A stretch of 64,000 nucleotides of DNA from Lentzea nigeriaca (GTDB lineage Bacteria; Actinomycetota; Actinomycetes; Mycobacteriales; Pseudonocardiaceae): positions 165,675-229,674 of the forward strand of contig NZ_JAFBCX010000011.1 of assembly GCF_016907955.1 (NCBI RefSeq). Direction: 5' to 3'. This document shows, one piece after another, positions 16,929-25,711 of the stretch. Numbering within the stretch: the stretch's first letter is position 1; each line of letters starts with the position of its first letter. A program made the translations under genes and the position numbers. The notes beneath the pieces are model-generated. The model ran no database searches. It worked only from the letters and a program-made list of their open reading frames with translations, and had not been told where the DNA came from.

Positions 16929-17804
16929 ATGGACTTCCTTCGACCGGAAACGCTTGCGGAGGCGTTGGAGCTGAAGGCCGCCCGGCCGGACGCCGTGCCG
17001 ATCGCCGGTGGCACGGACGTCATGGTGGAGCTGAACTTCGACCACCGCCGCCCCGCCGCGCTGCTCGACCTCACCCGCATTCCCGAGCTCCGCGAGTGGT
17101 CCGACGGGCTGCGGATCGGGTCGGGCGTGCCGTACGTGCGGATCATCGACGAGCTGGGCGCACAGCTCCCCGGCCTCGCGATGGCCTCGCGCACCGTCGG
17201 GTCGCCGCAGATCCGCAACCGGGGCACCGTCGGCGGCAACCTCGGCGCGGCCTCCCCCGCAGGAGACACGCACCCGGTGCTGCTGGCGTCCGACGCGGTC
17301 ATCGAGGTGGCCTCCGTGCGCGGGACTCGCATGATCCCGGCTGACGAGTTCTACGTCGGCGTCAAGCGCAACGCCCTGGAACCGGACGAACTGATCGTGG
17401 CGGTGCACCTGGCGCCTGCCAAGGGGCCACAACAGTTCTCCAAGGTCGGCACGCGCAACGCGATGGTGATCGCGGTCTGCTCGTTCGCGATCTCGCTGTT
17501 CCCCGAGGAGAACCGGGCCGGCGCCGCCGTCGGATCCGCCGCGCCGACGCCGCGCAGGGCTGTGGATGCCGAGGAGTTCCTGGCTTCCACGCTGGACTTC
17601 GCGTCGCCGAAGCCGTTGCTGGACTCGGTGAAGCGCGAGTTCGGCGAACTGGTGTCGCGCGCCGCGTCACCGATCGACGACGTGCGCGGGTCGGCGGCGT
17701 ACCGCAAGCACGCTCTGGCAGTGATGGCTCGCAGGACTCTGGGCTGGGCCTGGCAGGAACTCCTTGGCCAAAAGAATGGTGGCGGTGAGCACGCATGCGC
17801 GTGA
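16929..17804 (+). CDS. Xanthine dehydrogenase FAD-binding subunit
   Basis: 291 residues. 'PIAGGTDVMVELN' and 'IRNRGTVGGNLGAASPAGDTHPVLLASDA' are the FAD-binding motifs of the molybdopterin dehydrogenase FAD subunit (CoxM/XdhB type), and the C-terminal CO-dehydrogenase flavoprotein domain follows. It passes electrons from the 2Fe-2S subunit to FAD and then to the acceptor. It overlaps the 2Fe-2S subunit gene by 10 bp. Confidence 0.93.
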   Translation: MDFLRPETLAEALELKAARPDAVPIAGGTDVMVELNFDHRRPAALLDLTRIPELREWSDGLRIGSGVPYVRIIDELGAQLPGLAMASRTVGSPQIRNRGTVGGNLGAASPAGDTHPVLLASDAVIEVASVRGTRMIPADEFYVGVKRNALEPDELIVAVHLAPAKGPQQFSKVGTRNAMVIAVCSFAISLFPEENRAGAAVGSAAPTPRRAVDAEEFLASTLDFASPKPLLDSVKREFGELVSRAASPIDDVRGSAAYRKHALAVMARRTLGWAWQELLGQKNGGGEHACA

Positions 17805-18256
17805 ACGTGACGGTCAACGGCGAGCAGCGCCAGGCCGACGACGTGTGGGAAGGCGAGTCGCTGCTGTTCATGCTGCGCGAGCGGCTCGGGCTGCCCGGTT
17901 CGAAGAACGCCTGCGAGCAGGGCGAGTGCGGGTCCTGCACGGTCTACCTGGACGACGTGCCGGTGTGCGCGTGCCTGGTCGCGGCCGGGCAGGCGCACGA
18001 CCGTTCCGTGCGGACGGTCGAGGGGCTCGCCGACGGTGATCGGCTGGACCCGGTGCAGGAGGCGTTCGTCGAGGCGGGCGCGGTGCAGTGCGGGTTCTGC
18101 ACGCCCGGTCTCGTCGTCGCGGCGCACGACCTGCTGAACCGCGTGCCGTCGCCGTCCGACCCGGAGATCCGCGAGGCGCTCGCCGGGAACCTGTGCCGGT
18201 GCACGGGGTACGAGAAGATCCTGGACGCCGTGCGATTGGCGGCGTCGCGCCGATGA
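17795..18256 (+). CDS. Xanthine dehydrogenase 2Fe-2S subunit
   Basis: 153 residues. Ferredoxin-type cysteines lie in 'CEQGECGSC' (Cys40, 45, 48) and nearby. The second cluster is formed by 'QCGFCTPG' and 'LCRCTGYE', the classic CoxS/XdhC-like small subunit. It relays electrons from the molybdenum centre to FAD. The stop overlaps the next ATG (ATGA). Confidence 0.95.
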   Translation: MRVNVTVNGEQRQADDVWEGESLLFMLRERLGLPGSKNACEQGECGSCTVYLDDVPVCACLVAAGQAHDRSVRTVEGLADGDRLDPVQEAFVEAGAVQCGFCTPGLVVAAHDLLNRVPSPSDPEIREALAGNLCRCTGYEKILDAVRLAASRR

Positions 18257-19608
18257 TCGTTCTTGACCGCTGTGCGGTGTCCACTGTGGATCAGGCCGGT
18301 ACCGAGCACGCGTCCGGGCACGTGGTGGTGTCCGCCGACGGCCGGATCGCGTCGGTCGGTTCGGGTCCCGCGCCTCGGCCCCACGAGTCGCACACCTACG
18401 TCGACGCGTCGTCGTGCCTGGTCACGCCGGGGCTGATCAACACGCATCACCACCTCTACCAGTGGGCGACACGGGGGCTGGCGCAGGACGCGACGCTCTT
18501 CGAGTGGCTGACCACGCTGTACCCGGTGTGGCGCGGGCTGGACGACACGGTCACGCACGCCGCGGCGTCGGCCGGTCTGGCTCGGTTGGCGTTGACCGGC
18601 TGCACCTTGGCCGCTGACCACCACTACGTCTTCCCGTCCGGTGGCGGTGACGTGTTCAACGCGCTGGTGTCGGCGGGGCGGCGGATCGGGATCCGGCTGG
18701 AGGCGATCCGCGGGTCGATGGACCGGGGGCAGTCGCACGGCGGGTTGCCGCCGGACAACCTGGTCGAGGACACCGAGGCCGCGTTGATCGCGACCGAGCA
18801 GGCGATCGGCGACCACCACTCGACCGACCCTGATGCTCTCGTGCGCGTGGCCGTCGGGCCTTGTTCGCCGTTCTCGGTGTCGCGTGAGCTGATGACCGGG
18901 GCCGCCTCTTTGGCGCGCCGCCACGGTGTTCGGCTGCACACGCATCTCGCCGAGACACTCGACGAGGAAGAGCAGTGCCTGGCGGAGAACGGCTGCACGC
19001 CGACCGAGTACGCCGAGCAGCTCGGCTGGCTGGGTTCGGACGTGTGGCTCGCGCACACCGTGCACCTGTCGTCCGACGCGGTGAAGCGGCTCGGAGCGAC
19101 CTCGACGGGGTCCGCGCACTGCCCGACGTCCAACGGTCGGTTGGGCACCGGGACCGCGCCGGTGCGCGACCTGCTGGACGCGGGAGCGCCGGTGGGTCTC
19201 GGCGTCGACGGTGCCGCGTCCAATGAGGACGGTGGGCTGGTCGTCGAGCTGCGGGCGGCCCTTCACCAGGCGCGTCAGCGGGGCGGGCCGCGTTCCCTGA
19301 ACGTCCGGCAGGCATTGTGGATGGCGACGATGGGCGGCGCTCAGTGCCTGGGCCGTGCGGACTCCCTGGGCTCGATCGAGCCGGGCAAGGTGGCGGACCT
19401 CGCGGTGTGGGACCTGTCCGGAATGGACTACGCGGGGATCGCGGACCCGGTGGCCGCACTGGTGCTCGGCACTCCGCCACCGCTGAAACTGTTGATCGTG
19501 GGCGGCGAGGTCGTCGTGCGGGACGGGGTCCTGCTGACGGCGTCGACCGACGAACTGGCGCGTGATCTCTCGGCCGCCAGTCGGAAGCTTCAGGAGGATG
19601 CGCGATGA
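18253..19608 (+). CDS. 8-oxoguanine deaminase / amidohydrolase
   Basis: 451 residues from ATG 18253. Amidohydrolase metal ligands are present: 'NTHHHLYQ' at the N-terminus, 'HTHLAET' in the middle, 'AHTVHLS', and 'GLGVDGAASNEDG' with the metal Asp. The 'TLFEWLTTLYPVW' segment is typical of the 8-oxoguanine deaminase/hydroxydechloroatrazine branch. The expected reaction is deamination of 8-oxoguanine to urate, or of another N-heterocycle. It sits between xanthine dehydrogenase subunit genes with ATGA overlaps at both ends, which supports a purine substrate. Confidence 0.88.
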   Translation: MIVLDRCAVSTVDQAGTEHASGHVVVSADGRIASVGSGPAPRPHESHTYVDASSCLVTPGLINTHHHLYQWATRGLAQDATLFEWLTTLYPVWRGLDDTVTHAAASAGLARLALTGCTLAADHHYVFPSGGGDVFNALVSAGRRIGIRLEAIRGSMDRGQSHGGLPPDNLVEDTEAALIATEQAIGDHHSTDPDALVRVAVGPCSPFSVSRELMTGAASLARRHGVRLHTHLAETLDEEEQCLAENGCTPTEYAEQLGWLGSDVWLAHTVHLSSDAVKRLGATSTGSAHCPTSNGRLGTGTAPVRDLLDAGAPVGLGVDGAASNEDGGLVVELRAALHQARQRGGPRSLNVRQALWMATMGGAQCLGRADSLGSIEPGKVADLAVWDLSGMDYAGIADPVAALVLGTPPPLKLLIVGGEVVVRDGVLLTASTDELARDLSAASRKLQEDAR

Positions 19609-21791
19609 CCCTCACTCCCGCCGAACTGACCTCCGCGGTGTCGGGTGGCATCGGGACGTCGCCGCAACGCCCAGACGGCAACCTGAAGGTGCGCGGCGAG
19701 TTCGCCTACGCGTCGGACCTGTGGCACGAGGACATGATCTGGGGCGCGACCCTGCGCTCGCCGCACCCCTACGCGCGGATCGTGTCGGTCGACCTGACCG
19801 AGGCGTTGAAGGTGCCGGGGGTGTACGCGGTGCTGACGCACTCGGACGTGCCGGGCCGCAACCAGTACGGGCTGGAGCACAAGGATCAGCCGGTGCTGGC
19901 CGTCGACGTCGTGCGCTACCAGGGTGAACCGGTCGCGCTGGTCGGTGCCGACCACCCGGAGACCGCGCTGCGGGCCATGAAGAAGATCGTCGTGGCCTAC
20001 GACGTGCTGGAACCCGTGGTGGACATGGAGACCGCGGCGGACTCCGCTCCGTTGCACCCCGGCGGGAACCTGGTGCGGCACGTACCGATCCGGCGTGGCG
20101 CGCAGGACCTCCAGGCCGACGTCGTGGTCTCCGGCCGGTACGAGGTCGGCATGCAGGACCAGGCGTTCCTCGGCCCGGAGTCCGGGCTCGCGGTGCCGGC
20201 TGCCGACGGTTCGGTCGACCTGTACATCGCGACGCAGTGGCTGCACGTCGACCGCGCGCAGGTGGCCTCCGCGCTGGGTCTGCCGGAGGAGAAGGTACGG
20301 CTGACGCTGTCCGGCGTCGGTGGTGCGTTCGGCGGCCGTGAGGACCTGTCGATGCAGGTGCACGCGTGCCTGCTGGCGCTGCACACCGGCAAGCCGGTGA
20401 AGATGGTCTACAACCGCGAAGAGTCGTTCTACGGGCACGTCCACCGGCACCCGGCCGTGCTGTACTACGAGCACGGCGCCGACCACACCGGCAAGCTGGT
20501 GTACGTCAAGGCGCGGATCTACCTGGACGGGGGTGCTTACGCCTCCTCGACCCCCGCCGTCGTGGCCAACGCGGCGACTCTGGGCGTCGGCCCGTACGAG
20601 GTCGACAACGTGACGATCGACTGTTACGGCCTCTACACGAACAACCCACCGTGCGGTGCGATGCGCGGATTCGGTGCTGTGCAGGCGGGTTTCGCCTACG
20701 AGTCCCAAATGGACAAGCTGGCCGATGCGCTCGGCATGTCACCGGTCGACGTGCGGGTCCGCAACGCGATGACCGAGGGTTCCGTGATGCCGACCGGCCA
20801 GGTGGTCGACTCGGCCGCTCCCGTCGCCCAGCTGCTGAAGCTGGTGCAGGACAAGCCGTTGCCCGCCGGAACGTCGTCGGACATCCGCGAACTGCCGGGT
20901 GGCGTGTCCAACACGACCCACGGCGAAGGCGTCGTGCGCGGCGTCGGCTATGCCGTCGGCATCAAGAACATCTGCTTCTCCGAGGGCTACGACGACTACT
21001 CGACCGCCCGCGTGCGGGTGTCGATGGTCAACGGCTCGCTGGCCGCCGCGGTCCACACCGCCGCGTGCGAGGTCGGACAGGGCCTGGTGACGATCATGCA
21101 GCAGATCGTGCGGACCGAGCTCGGCATCGAGCGCGTGACCGTGCTGCCCATGGACACCACGATCGGCAACGGCGGCTCCACCTCCGCGTCGCGCCAGACG
21201 TACGTGACCGGCGGTGCCGTGAAGGCAGCGTGCGCGGCGGTTCGGTCGCGTTTGGACGGTCGAGTCGACATCGGTTCCGAAGTGATCGACGAGACCGTCG
21301 AGTGGCGCCACCGCGCGACCGAGGCGTTGGATCCCGTTACAGGCCAAGGCAACGCGCACGTCCAGTACGGCTTCGCCGCACACCGCGCCGTCGTCGACGT
21401 GGACGTCGAACTGGGTCTGGTGCGCGTCGTCGCCCTGGACTGCGCGCAGGACGTCGGCCGCGCGCTGAACCCGCAGGCCGTGGTGGGCCAGATCCAGGGC
21501 GGTTCCGCCCAGGGCCTGGGCCTCGCGGTGATGGAGGAGATCCAGACCTCCGGCGGCAAGGTGCGCAACCCGTCGTTCACCGACTACCTCATCCCCACCG
21601 TGCTCGACATGCCGCCGATGAGCATCGACGTGCTCGAGCTGGCCGATCCCCACGCCCCGTACGGCATCCGCGGCGTAGGCGAACCGCCCACCATCTCGTC
21701 CACCCCGGCGATCGTGGCGGCGATCCGCGCGGCGACCGGCCTGGCGCTCACCCGCGTCCCGGTCCGCCCGGAACACCTCACCGGTACCTGA
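19605..21791 (+). CDS. Xanthine dehydrogenase molybdenum-binding subunit
   Basis: 728 residues. The N-terminal aldehyde oxidase/xanthine dehydrogenase hammerhead domain is followed by the molybdopterin-binding domain with 'GVGGAFGGRED', 'GAMRGFG' and 'CEVGQG'. The C-terminal 'GIRGVGEPPT' holds the catalytic Glu. It should oxidise hypoxanthine and xanthine to urate together with the FAD and 2Fe-2S subunits upstream. Confidence 0.94.
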   Translation: MTLTPAELTSAVSGGIGTSPQRPDGNLKVRGEFAYASDLWHEDMIWGATLRSPHPYARIVSVDLTEALKVPGVYAVLTHSDVPGRNQYGLEHKDQPVLAVDVVRYQGEPVALVGADHPETALRAMKKIVVAYDVLEPVVDMETAADSAPLHPGGNLVRHVPIRRGAQDLQADVVVSGRYEVGMQDQAFLGPESGLAVPAADGSVDLYIATQWLHVDRAQVASALGLPEEKVRLTLSGVGGAFGGREDLSMQVHACLLALHTGKPVKMVYNREESFYGHVHRHPAVLYYEHGADHTGKLVYVKARIYLDGGAYASSTPAVVANAATLGVGPYEVDNVTIDCYGLYTNNPPCGAMRGFGAVQAGFAYESQMDKLADALGMSPVDVRVRNAMTEGSVMPTGQVVDSAAPVAQLLKLVQDKPLPAGTSSDIRELPGGVSNTTHGEGVVRGVGYAVGIKNICFSEGYDDYSTARVRVSMVNGSLAAAVHTAACEVGQGLVTIMQQIVRTELGIERVTVLPMDTTIGNGGSTSASRQTYVTGGAVKAACAAVRSRLDGRVDIGSEVIDETVEWRHRATEALDPVTGQGNAHVQYGFAAHRAVVDVDVELGLVRVVALDCAQDVGRALNPQAVVGQIQGGSAQGLGLAVMEEIQTSGGKVRNPSFTDYLIPTVLDMPPMSIDVLELADPHAPYGIRGVGEPPTISSTPAIVAAIRAATGLALTRVPVRPEHLTGT

Positions 21792-21810
21792 GTTTCTGGA
21801 GTTTCCTGCT

Positions 21811-22272
21811 GTGAACGCACATCTGCTCGCCACCATCGACCTGGCCACCCGCAACGTGGCCTCCGGCGGCGGCCCGTTCGGCGCGATGATCGTCCGCGAC
21901 GGCGCGGTCATCGCCACCGGCGTCAACCAGGTGACACCCACCCTGGACCCCACCGCCCACGCCGAGGTGGTCGCCATCCGCGCGGCCTGCCAGGCCCTCG
22001 GCGACTTCCGGCTGACCGGCTGCACGCTGATCTCCTCGTGCGAGCCGTGCCCGCTGTGCCTGTCGGCCGCGCTCTGGGCGCGGGTGGACAGGGTCGTCTA
22101 CGCCGCCGACCGCCACGACGCGGCCGCTGCCGGCTTCGACGACCGCGAGTTCTACGACCTGTTCAGCAAGCCCCGCATCGACTGGGACCTGCCCGTGCAC
22201 CAGATCTCCACCGGCGAGGACAACGCCCCGTTCACCGCGTGGTTGTCGCTCGCGACCCGTATCGACTACTGA
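21811..22272 (+). CDS. Guanine deaminase (cytidine-deaminase superfamily)
   Basis: 153 residues from GTG 21811. The zinc motifs are 'HAEVVAIRAA' and 'SCEPCPLC', and the C-terminal part is like GuaD of Bacillus, which swaps a C-terminal segment to cap the active site. It converts guanine to xanthine and so feeds the adjacent dehydrogenase. It starts 19 bp after that subunit's stop. Confidence 0.88.
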   Translation: MNAHLLATIDLATRNVASGGGPFGAMIVRDGAVIATGVNQVTPTLDPTAHAEVVAIRAACQALGDFRLTGCTLISSCEPCPLCLSAALWARVDRVVYAADRHDAAAAGFDDREFYDLFSKPRIDWDLPVHQISTGEDNAPFTAWLSLATRIDY

Positions 22273-22316
22273 CGGCCAAAAGCCTGAATCGCTGACCGGA
22301 GCCTGCATTGCTTAAA

Positions 22317-22338
22317 CGCGTTCCGGCGTAGGAACGCG
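22317..22338 (+). terminator. Hairpin between guanine deaminase and permease genes
   Basis: CGCGTTCC at 22317-22324 pairs with GGAACGCG at 22331-22338 over a 6-nt loop. It could attenuate or end the upstream operon before the permease gene, which starts 25 bp later. Confidence 0.5.
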
Positions 22339-22363
22339 CCCACCGGCATGGGAAAGGCCGTCC

Positions 22364-23767
22364 ATGACCCAGTTACGAACCCGGCAGTCGTCTGCCCTCG
22401 ACCAGTTCTTCCGCATCACCGAACGCGGCAGCACCCTGGGCCGCGAAGTGCGCGGCGGCATCACGACGTTCGTCGCGATGTCCTACATCGTGCTCCTGAA
22501 CCCGTTGATCCTGGGCGCGTCCGCCGACATCACCGGCGCCAAGCTCACCATCGCCGAGATCACCACCGCGACCGCACTGGCCGCAGGCGTGATGACCGTC
22601 CTGATGGGACTGGTGGGCAACGCGCCCCTCGCGCTCGCCGCCGGCCTGGGCGTCAACGGCGTGGTGGCCTTCCAGATGGCGCCGGCCATGACGTGGGCGC
22701 AGGCATTCGGCCTGGTGGTGCTCGAGGGCCTGTGCATCGTGGTGATGGCCGTCTCCGGCGTCCGCGAACGCATCATCAACGCGATCCCCACACCGTTGAA
22801 GATCGCGATCACCGTGGGCATCGGCCTCTACATCGCCCTGGTGGGACTGGTCTCCGCCGGCTTCGTGACGCGCACTCCCGACGCCGTCGGCTCCACGGTC
22901 CCGGTGCGCATGGGCGTGGACGGCCACCTCAGCGGCTGGCCGATCGTGATCTTCTGCCTGGGCCTGTTGTTGATGATCGTCCTGCTGGCCCGCGGCGTCC
23001 CCGGCGCCGTGCTGATCAGCATCGTCGTGGCCACCGTGGTCGCGATCACGGTGAACTCGCTGTTCACGATCAAGGGCTGGGGCCTCGTAACGCCGTCACT
23101 GCCTTCGTCCGTGGTCGGCTCCCCCGACTTCGGCCTGTTCGGCCGCGTGGACCTGTTCGGCGGCTTCGTCTCGGCAGGCGTGATCGCCGCGACGATCTTC
23201 CTGTTCACCCTGGTCCTCTCCGGCTTCTTCGACGCCATGGGCACCATCACCTCGGTAGCCGACGAGGCAGGCCTCTCCCACGACGGCCGCGTGGAGGGCA
23301 TGGGCAAAATCCTCATGGTCGACGGCGCGGGCGCCATCGCCGGTGGCGTAACGGGCTCAGCCCCGAACACGGTGTTCCTGGAGTCGGCCGCGGGCGTTGG
23401 CGAAGGCGCCCGAACCGGCCTGGCCTCCGTGGTCACCGGCGGTCTGTTCCTGGTGGCACTGCTGTTCACTCCGCTGGCCACCGTGGTGCCCGCGCAGGCA
23501 GCGGCCCCGGCCCTGGTGGTGATCGGCGGCCTGATGATGACCCAGATCCGCCGGATCCCCTGGCAGGACACCGACTTCACCATCCCGGTGTTCCTCACCG
23601 TGGCGATCATCCCGTTCACCTACTCGATCACCAACGGCATCGGTGCCGGCCTGGTGTCCTATGTGGTGCTGCGCATCTGCAAGGGGCGGTGGCCGGGCTG
23701 GCTGATGACGGGGCTCGCTCTGATGTTCACCGTGTACTTCGGGGTGGACCTGATCAGCGGTCGCTGA
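22364..23767 (+). CDS. NCS2 family purine permease (AzgA type)
   Basis: 467 residues with about 12-14 hydrophobic segments. 'REVRGGITTFVAMSYIVLLNP' near the N-terminus, 'GNAPLALAAGLGVNG' and 'FDAMGTITSVADEAGL' are signatures of the AzgA-like branch of NCS2 transporters for adenine, guanine and hypoxanthine. Position after guanine deaminase and xanthine dehydrogenase genes fits uptake of the substrate of this pathway by proton symport. Confidence 0.92.
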   Translation: MTQLRTRQSSALDQFFRITERGSTLGREVRGGITTFVAMSYIVLLNPLILGASADITGAKLTIAEITTATALAAGVMTVLMGLVGNAPLALAAGLGVNGVVAFQMAPAMTWAQAFGLVVLEGLCIVVMAVSGVRERIINAIPTPLKIAITVGIGLYIALVGLVSAGFVTRTPDAVGSTVPVRMGVDGHLSGWPIVIFCLGLLLMIVLLARGVPGAVLISIVVATVVAITVNSLFTIKGWGLVTPSLPSSVVGSPDFGLFGRVDLFGGFVSAGVIAATIFLFTLVLSGFFDAMGTITSVADEAGLSHDGRVEGMGKILMVDGAGAIAGGVTGSAPNTVFLESAAGVGEGARTGLASVVTGGLFLVALLFTPLATVVPAQAAAPALVVIGGLMMTQIRRIPWQDTDFTIPVFLTVAIIPFTYSITNGIGAGLVSYVVLRICKGRWPGWLMTGLALMFTVYFGVDLISGR

Positions 23768-24218
23768 CGTCGTCCTGATGCTCGCGGTGCAGCTCGGCGC
23801 GGTCCGTTCTCGGCGGCCACCGGATACGGACCTCGCCTCGAGGCTCGACGTGTAGCTCGGGGTAGGCGTGATCAGCGGCCACTGATCACGGCCTCGCCCC
23901 GATGCTCACGGTCCGCGTCGGAACCGGTCAGCTGCCACTGATCGCGAGCCACAGGCTGGCACTCACCATGTATTCGGTGTGGCCCCCGATCATTGTGACC
24001 CCCGATCAGCGGCCACCGAGCACGAACCCCAACCCACCCGCACACCGAACACCTCGGCGCGGACGCGATCAGCGGTCACTTGATCGCGGACCGCTTCTCT
24101 GAGGCTCACGGTGCACTTCGGCCCCCACCCGACCGGCACACCATGCACCTCGGCACCCACCCGACCGGCACACCATGCACCTCGGCGCCGACCCGGCCGG
24201 CGGCCGCTGATCACGTCC
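23749..24218. repeat. Field of degenerate repeats built on GATCAGCGG
   Basis: The 473 bp between the permease stop and the next gene hold no convincing gene. Instead, a core like GATCAGCGG(T/C)C(A/G)CTGATC recurs in complete or partial form near 23751, 23869, 23931, 24003, 24067 and 24199. Several copies are followed by a segment like GATGCTCACGGTGCA(C/G)CTCGG. The first copy overlaps the last codons of the permease gene. Two copies form hairpins: GTGATCAG/CTGATCAC (23868-23889) and CGCGATCA/TGATCGCG (24064-24088). Confidence 0.65.
24124..24186. repeat. Two-copy tandem repeat, 32-bp period
   Basis: A 31-bp unit beginning CCCACCCGACCGG and ending CACCTCGGC occurs at 24124-24154 and again, identical, at 24156-24186. 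A third, degraded start (CCGACCCGG) follows. It is the newest expansion inside the surrounding repeat field. Confidence 0.8.
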
Positions 24219-24240
24219 CCACACGAACGGAGGTCCCCTC

Positions 24241-25227
24241 ATGCGCGACCTGGCTGAGACGCTGCTGTCCTGGGACCGCTTCGCGGTCGCCTCGGTGGTG
24301 GCCGTGCGCGGCAGCGCGCCGCGGCCCGTCGGCGCCGCGATGGCCGTCGGACCCTCGGGCCAGGTGATCGGCAGCGTGTCCGGCGGGTGCGTGGAGGCCG
24401 AGGTCTACGACCTCGCCTGCACGGTGCTCGCGACGTCTCGGCCGGCGCTCGCGACGTTCGGGTACTCCGACGACACGGCCTTCGCGGTCGGGCTGACCTG
24501 TGGCGGCACGGTGGATGTCCTGGTGCAGCGCGACAGCCCGGGTTTGCGCGCCGCCCTGCGGGCCACTGTGGACGGACTCCCAGTGTCGGTGCGCTTCGAG
24601 GCTGAGGGCCGGGTGTTCACGGAGAGCTGGTTGCCTGCGCCGCGGTTGTTGGTGTTCGGCGCCATCGACCACGCCGCCGCGGTGGCCGAGATCGGGCGGT
24701 TCCTCGGGTACCACGTCACGGTGTGCGACGCGCGGCCGATCTTTGCCACGCCGGAGCGGTTTCCCGCGGCGCACGACGTTGTCGTCGACTGGCCACATCG
24801 CTACCTCGCGGCCACCTACACCGATGCTCGGACCGCGGTGGTGGTGCTGACGCACGATCCGAAGTTCGACATCCCCGTGCTGGTCGAGGCTCTGGGGCGG
24901 CCGCTCGCCTTTGTGGGGGCGATGGGGTCGCGGCGCACGCATGCCGAGCGGCTCGAACGGCTTCGGGAGGCCGGGGTGGGCGAGGCGGCGTTGGGGCGGC
25001 TGCGGTCGCCTGTCGGGCTTGACCTCGGGGGGCGGACGGCTGCGGAGACGGCCGTGTCGATCGCGGCCGAGCTCGTGGCACTGCGGCACGGTGGGAGCGG
25101 GCTGCCGCTCAGCGACCTCGCCTCTCCGATCCATCGCACGTCCGCGGCTGCGATGCGCCGCACCCCCGCGCGCTTCCTTCTGGCGCAACGAAATTCTCTC
25201 CCGATCGGTTCCTGCGAATTTTCGTGA
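24241..25227 (+). CDS. XdhC-type xanthine dehydrogenase accessory protein
   Basis: 328 residues. The N-terminal XdhC/CoxI domain carries 'RGSAPRPVGAAMAV' and 'GSVSGGCVEAEV' and the C-terminal Rossmann-like domain carries 'RLLVFGAIDHAAAVA' and 'AFVGAMGSRRTHAER'. Such proteins bind the molybdenum cofactor, support its sulfuration and insert it into xanthine dehydrogenase. The gene is separated from the enzyme's genes by the permease and the repeat field but clearly serves them. Confidence 0.9.
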   Translation: MRDLAETLLSWDRFAVASVVAVRGSAPRPVGAAMAVGPSGQVIGSVSGGCVEAEVYDLACTVLATSRPALATFGYSDDTAFAVGLTCGGTVDVLVQRDSPGLRAALRATVDGLPVSVRFEAEGRVFTESWLPAPRLLVFGAIDHAAAVAEIGRFLGYHVTVCDARPIFATPERFPAAHDVVVDWPHRYLAATYTDARTAVVVLTHDPKFDIPVLVEALGRPLAFVGAMGSRRTHAERLERLREAGVGEAALGRLRSPVGLDLGGRTAAETAVSIAAELVALRHGGSGLPLSDLASPIHRTSAAAMRRTPARFLLAQRNSLPIGSCEFS

Positions 25228-25321
25228 GGTGCGTGAACGGACCGTTCACCCGAGGAGAAACCGCAGGCCAGAGCACAGTCAGCAGCGAAGAGCCCTATCG
25301 AAAGCCGAGGTCAGGACGAAA

Positions 25322-25690
25322 ATGGCACTGATTTTCCTCAACGGCGGCGGCATGCAGGGCGGGCCCCTTCACGGCCAGCTCCAAGGCACACCGATGCTCG
25401 GCCGGGTGAAGAGCGCGCCGAAGTACCGCTACTTCTCCGTGCGCGACGAGTTTCCCGCCATGCACGCGTCCGGCGCGGCGCAGGTTGTCGGCGAGCTGTA
25501 CGACCTGCCGCTCACGGTGTTGCGTGATCATCTGGTTCCCGCCGAGCCGGCGGAGCTGGAGATCGGGGTCATCGAGCTCGAGGACGGCGGCGCCGCGCTC
25601 GCCACCGTACTCAGGAACGAGTTCCTCCATTCGAGCGATCTCACGGACATCTCACATCTGGGCGACTGGAACCGGTACTTGCAGGGGTGA
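25322..25690 (+). CDS. Gamma-glutamylcyclotransferase-fold protein, AtzF C-domain type
   Basis: 122 residues from ATG 25322. 'LNGGGMQGGPLHGQLQGTPMLG' followed by 'PKYRYFSVRDEFPAM' matches the GGCT-like domain found at the C-terminus of allophanate hydrolases and as a free-standing protein. Next to purine catabolism it could act on a ureide or allophanate-like intermediate, but the reaction is not known. It begins about 95 bp after the XdhC-type gene. Confidence 0.7.
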   Translation: MALIFLNGGGMQGGPLHGQLQGTPMLGRVKSAPKYRYFSVRDEFPAMHASGAAQVVGELYDLPLTVLRDHLVPAEPAELEIGVIELEDGGAALATVLRNEFLHSSDLTDISHLGDWNRYLQG

Positions 25691-25711
25691 ATCGCACACG
25701 GGGGTGAGGCC

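Noticed and set aside
24124..24186. Possible CRISPR array
   Set aside because: Only two full repeat units with a single base between them, no spacers and no cas genes.
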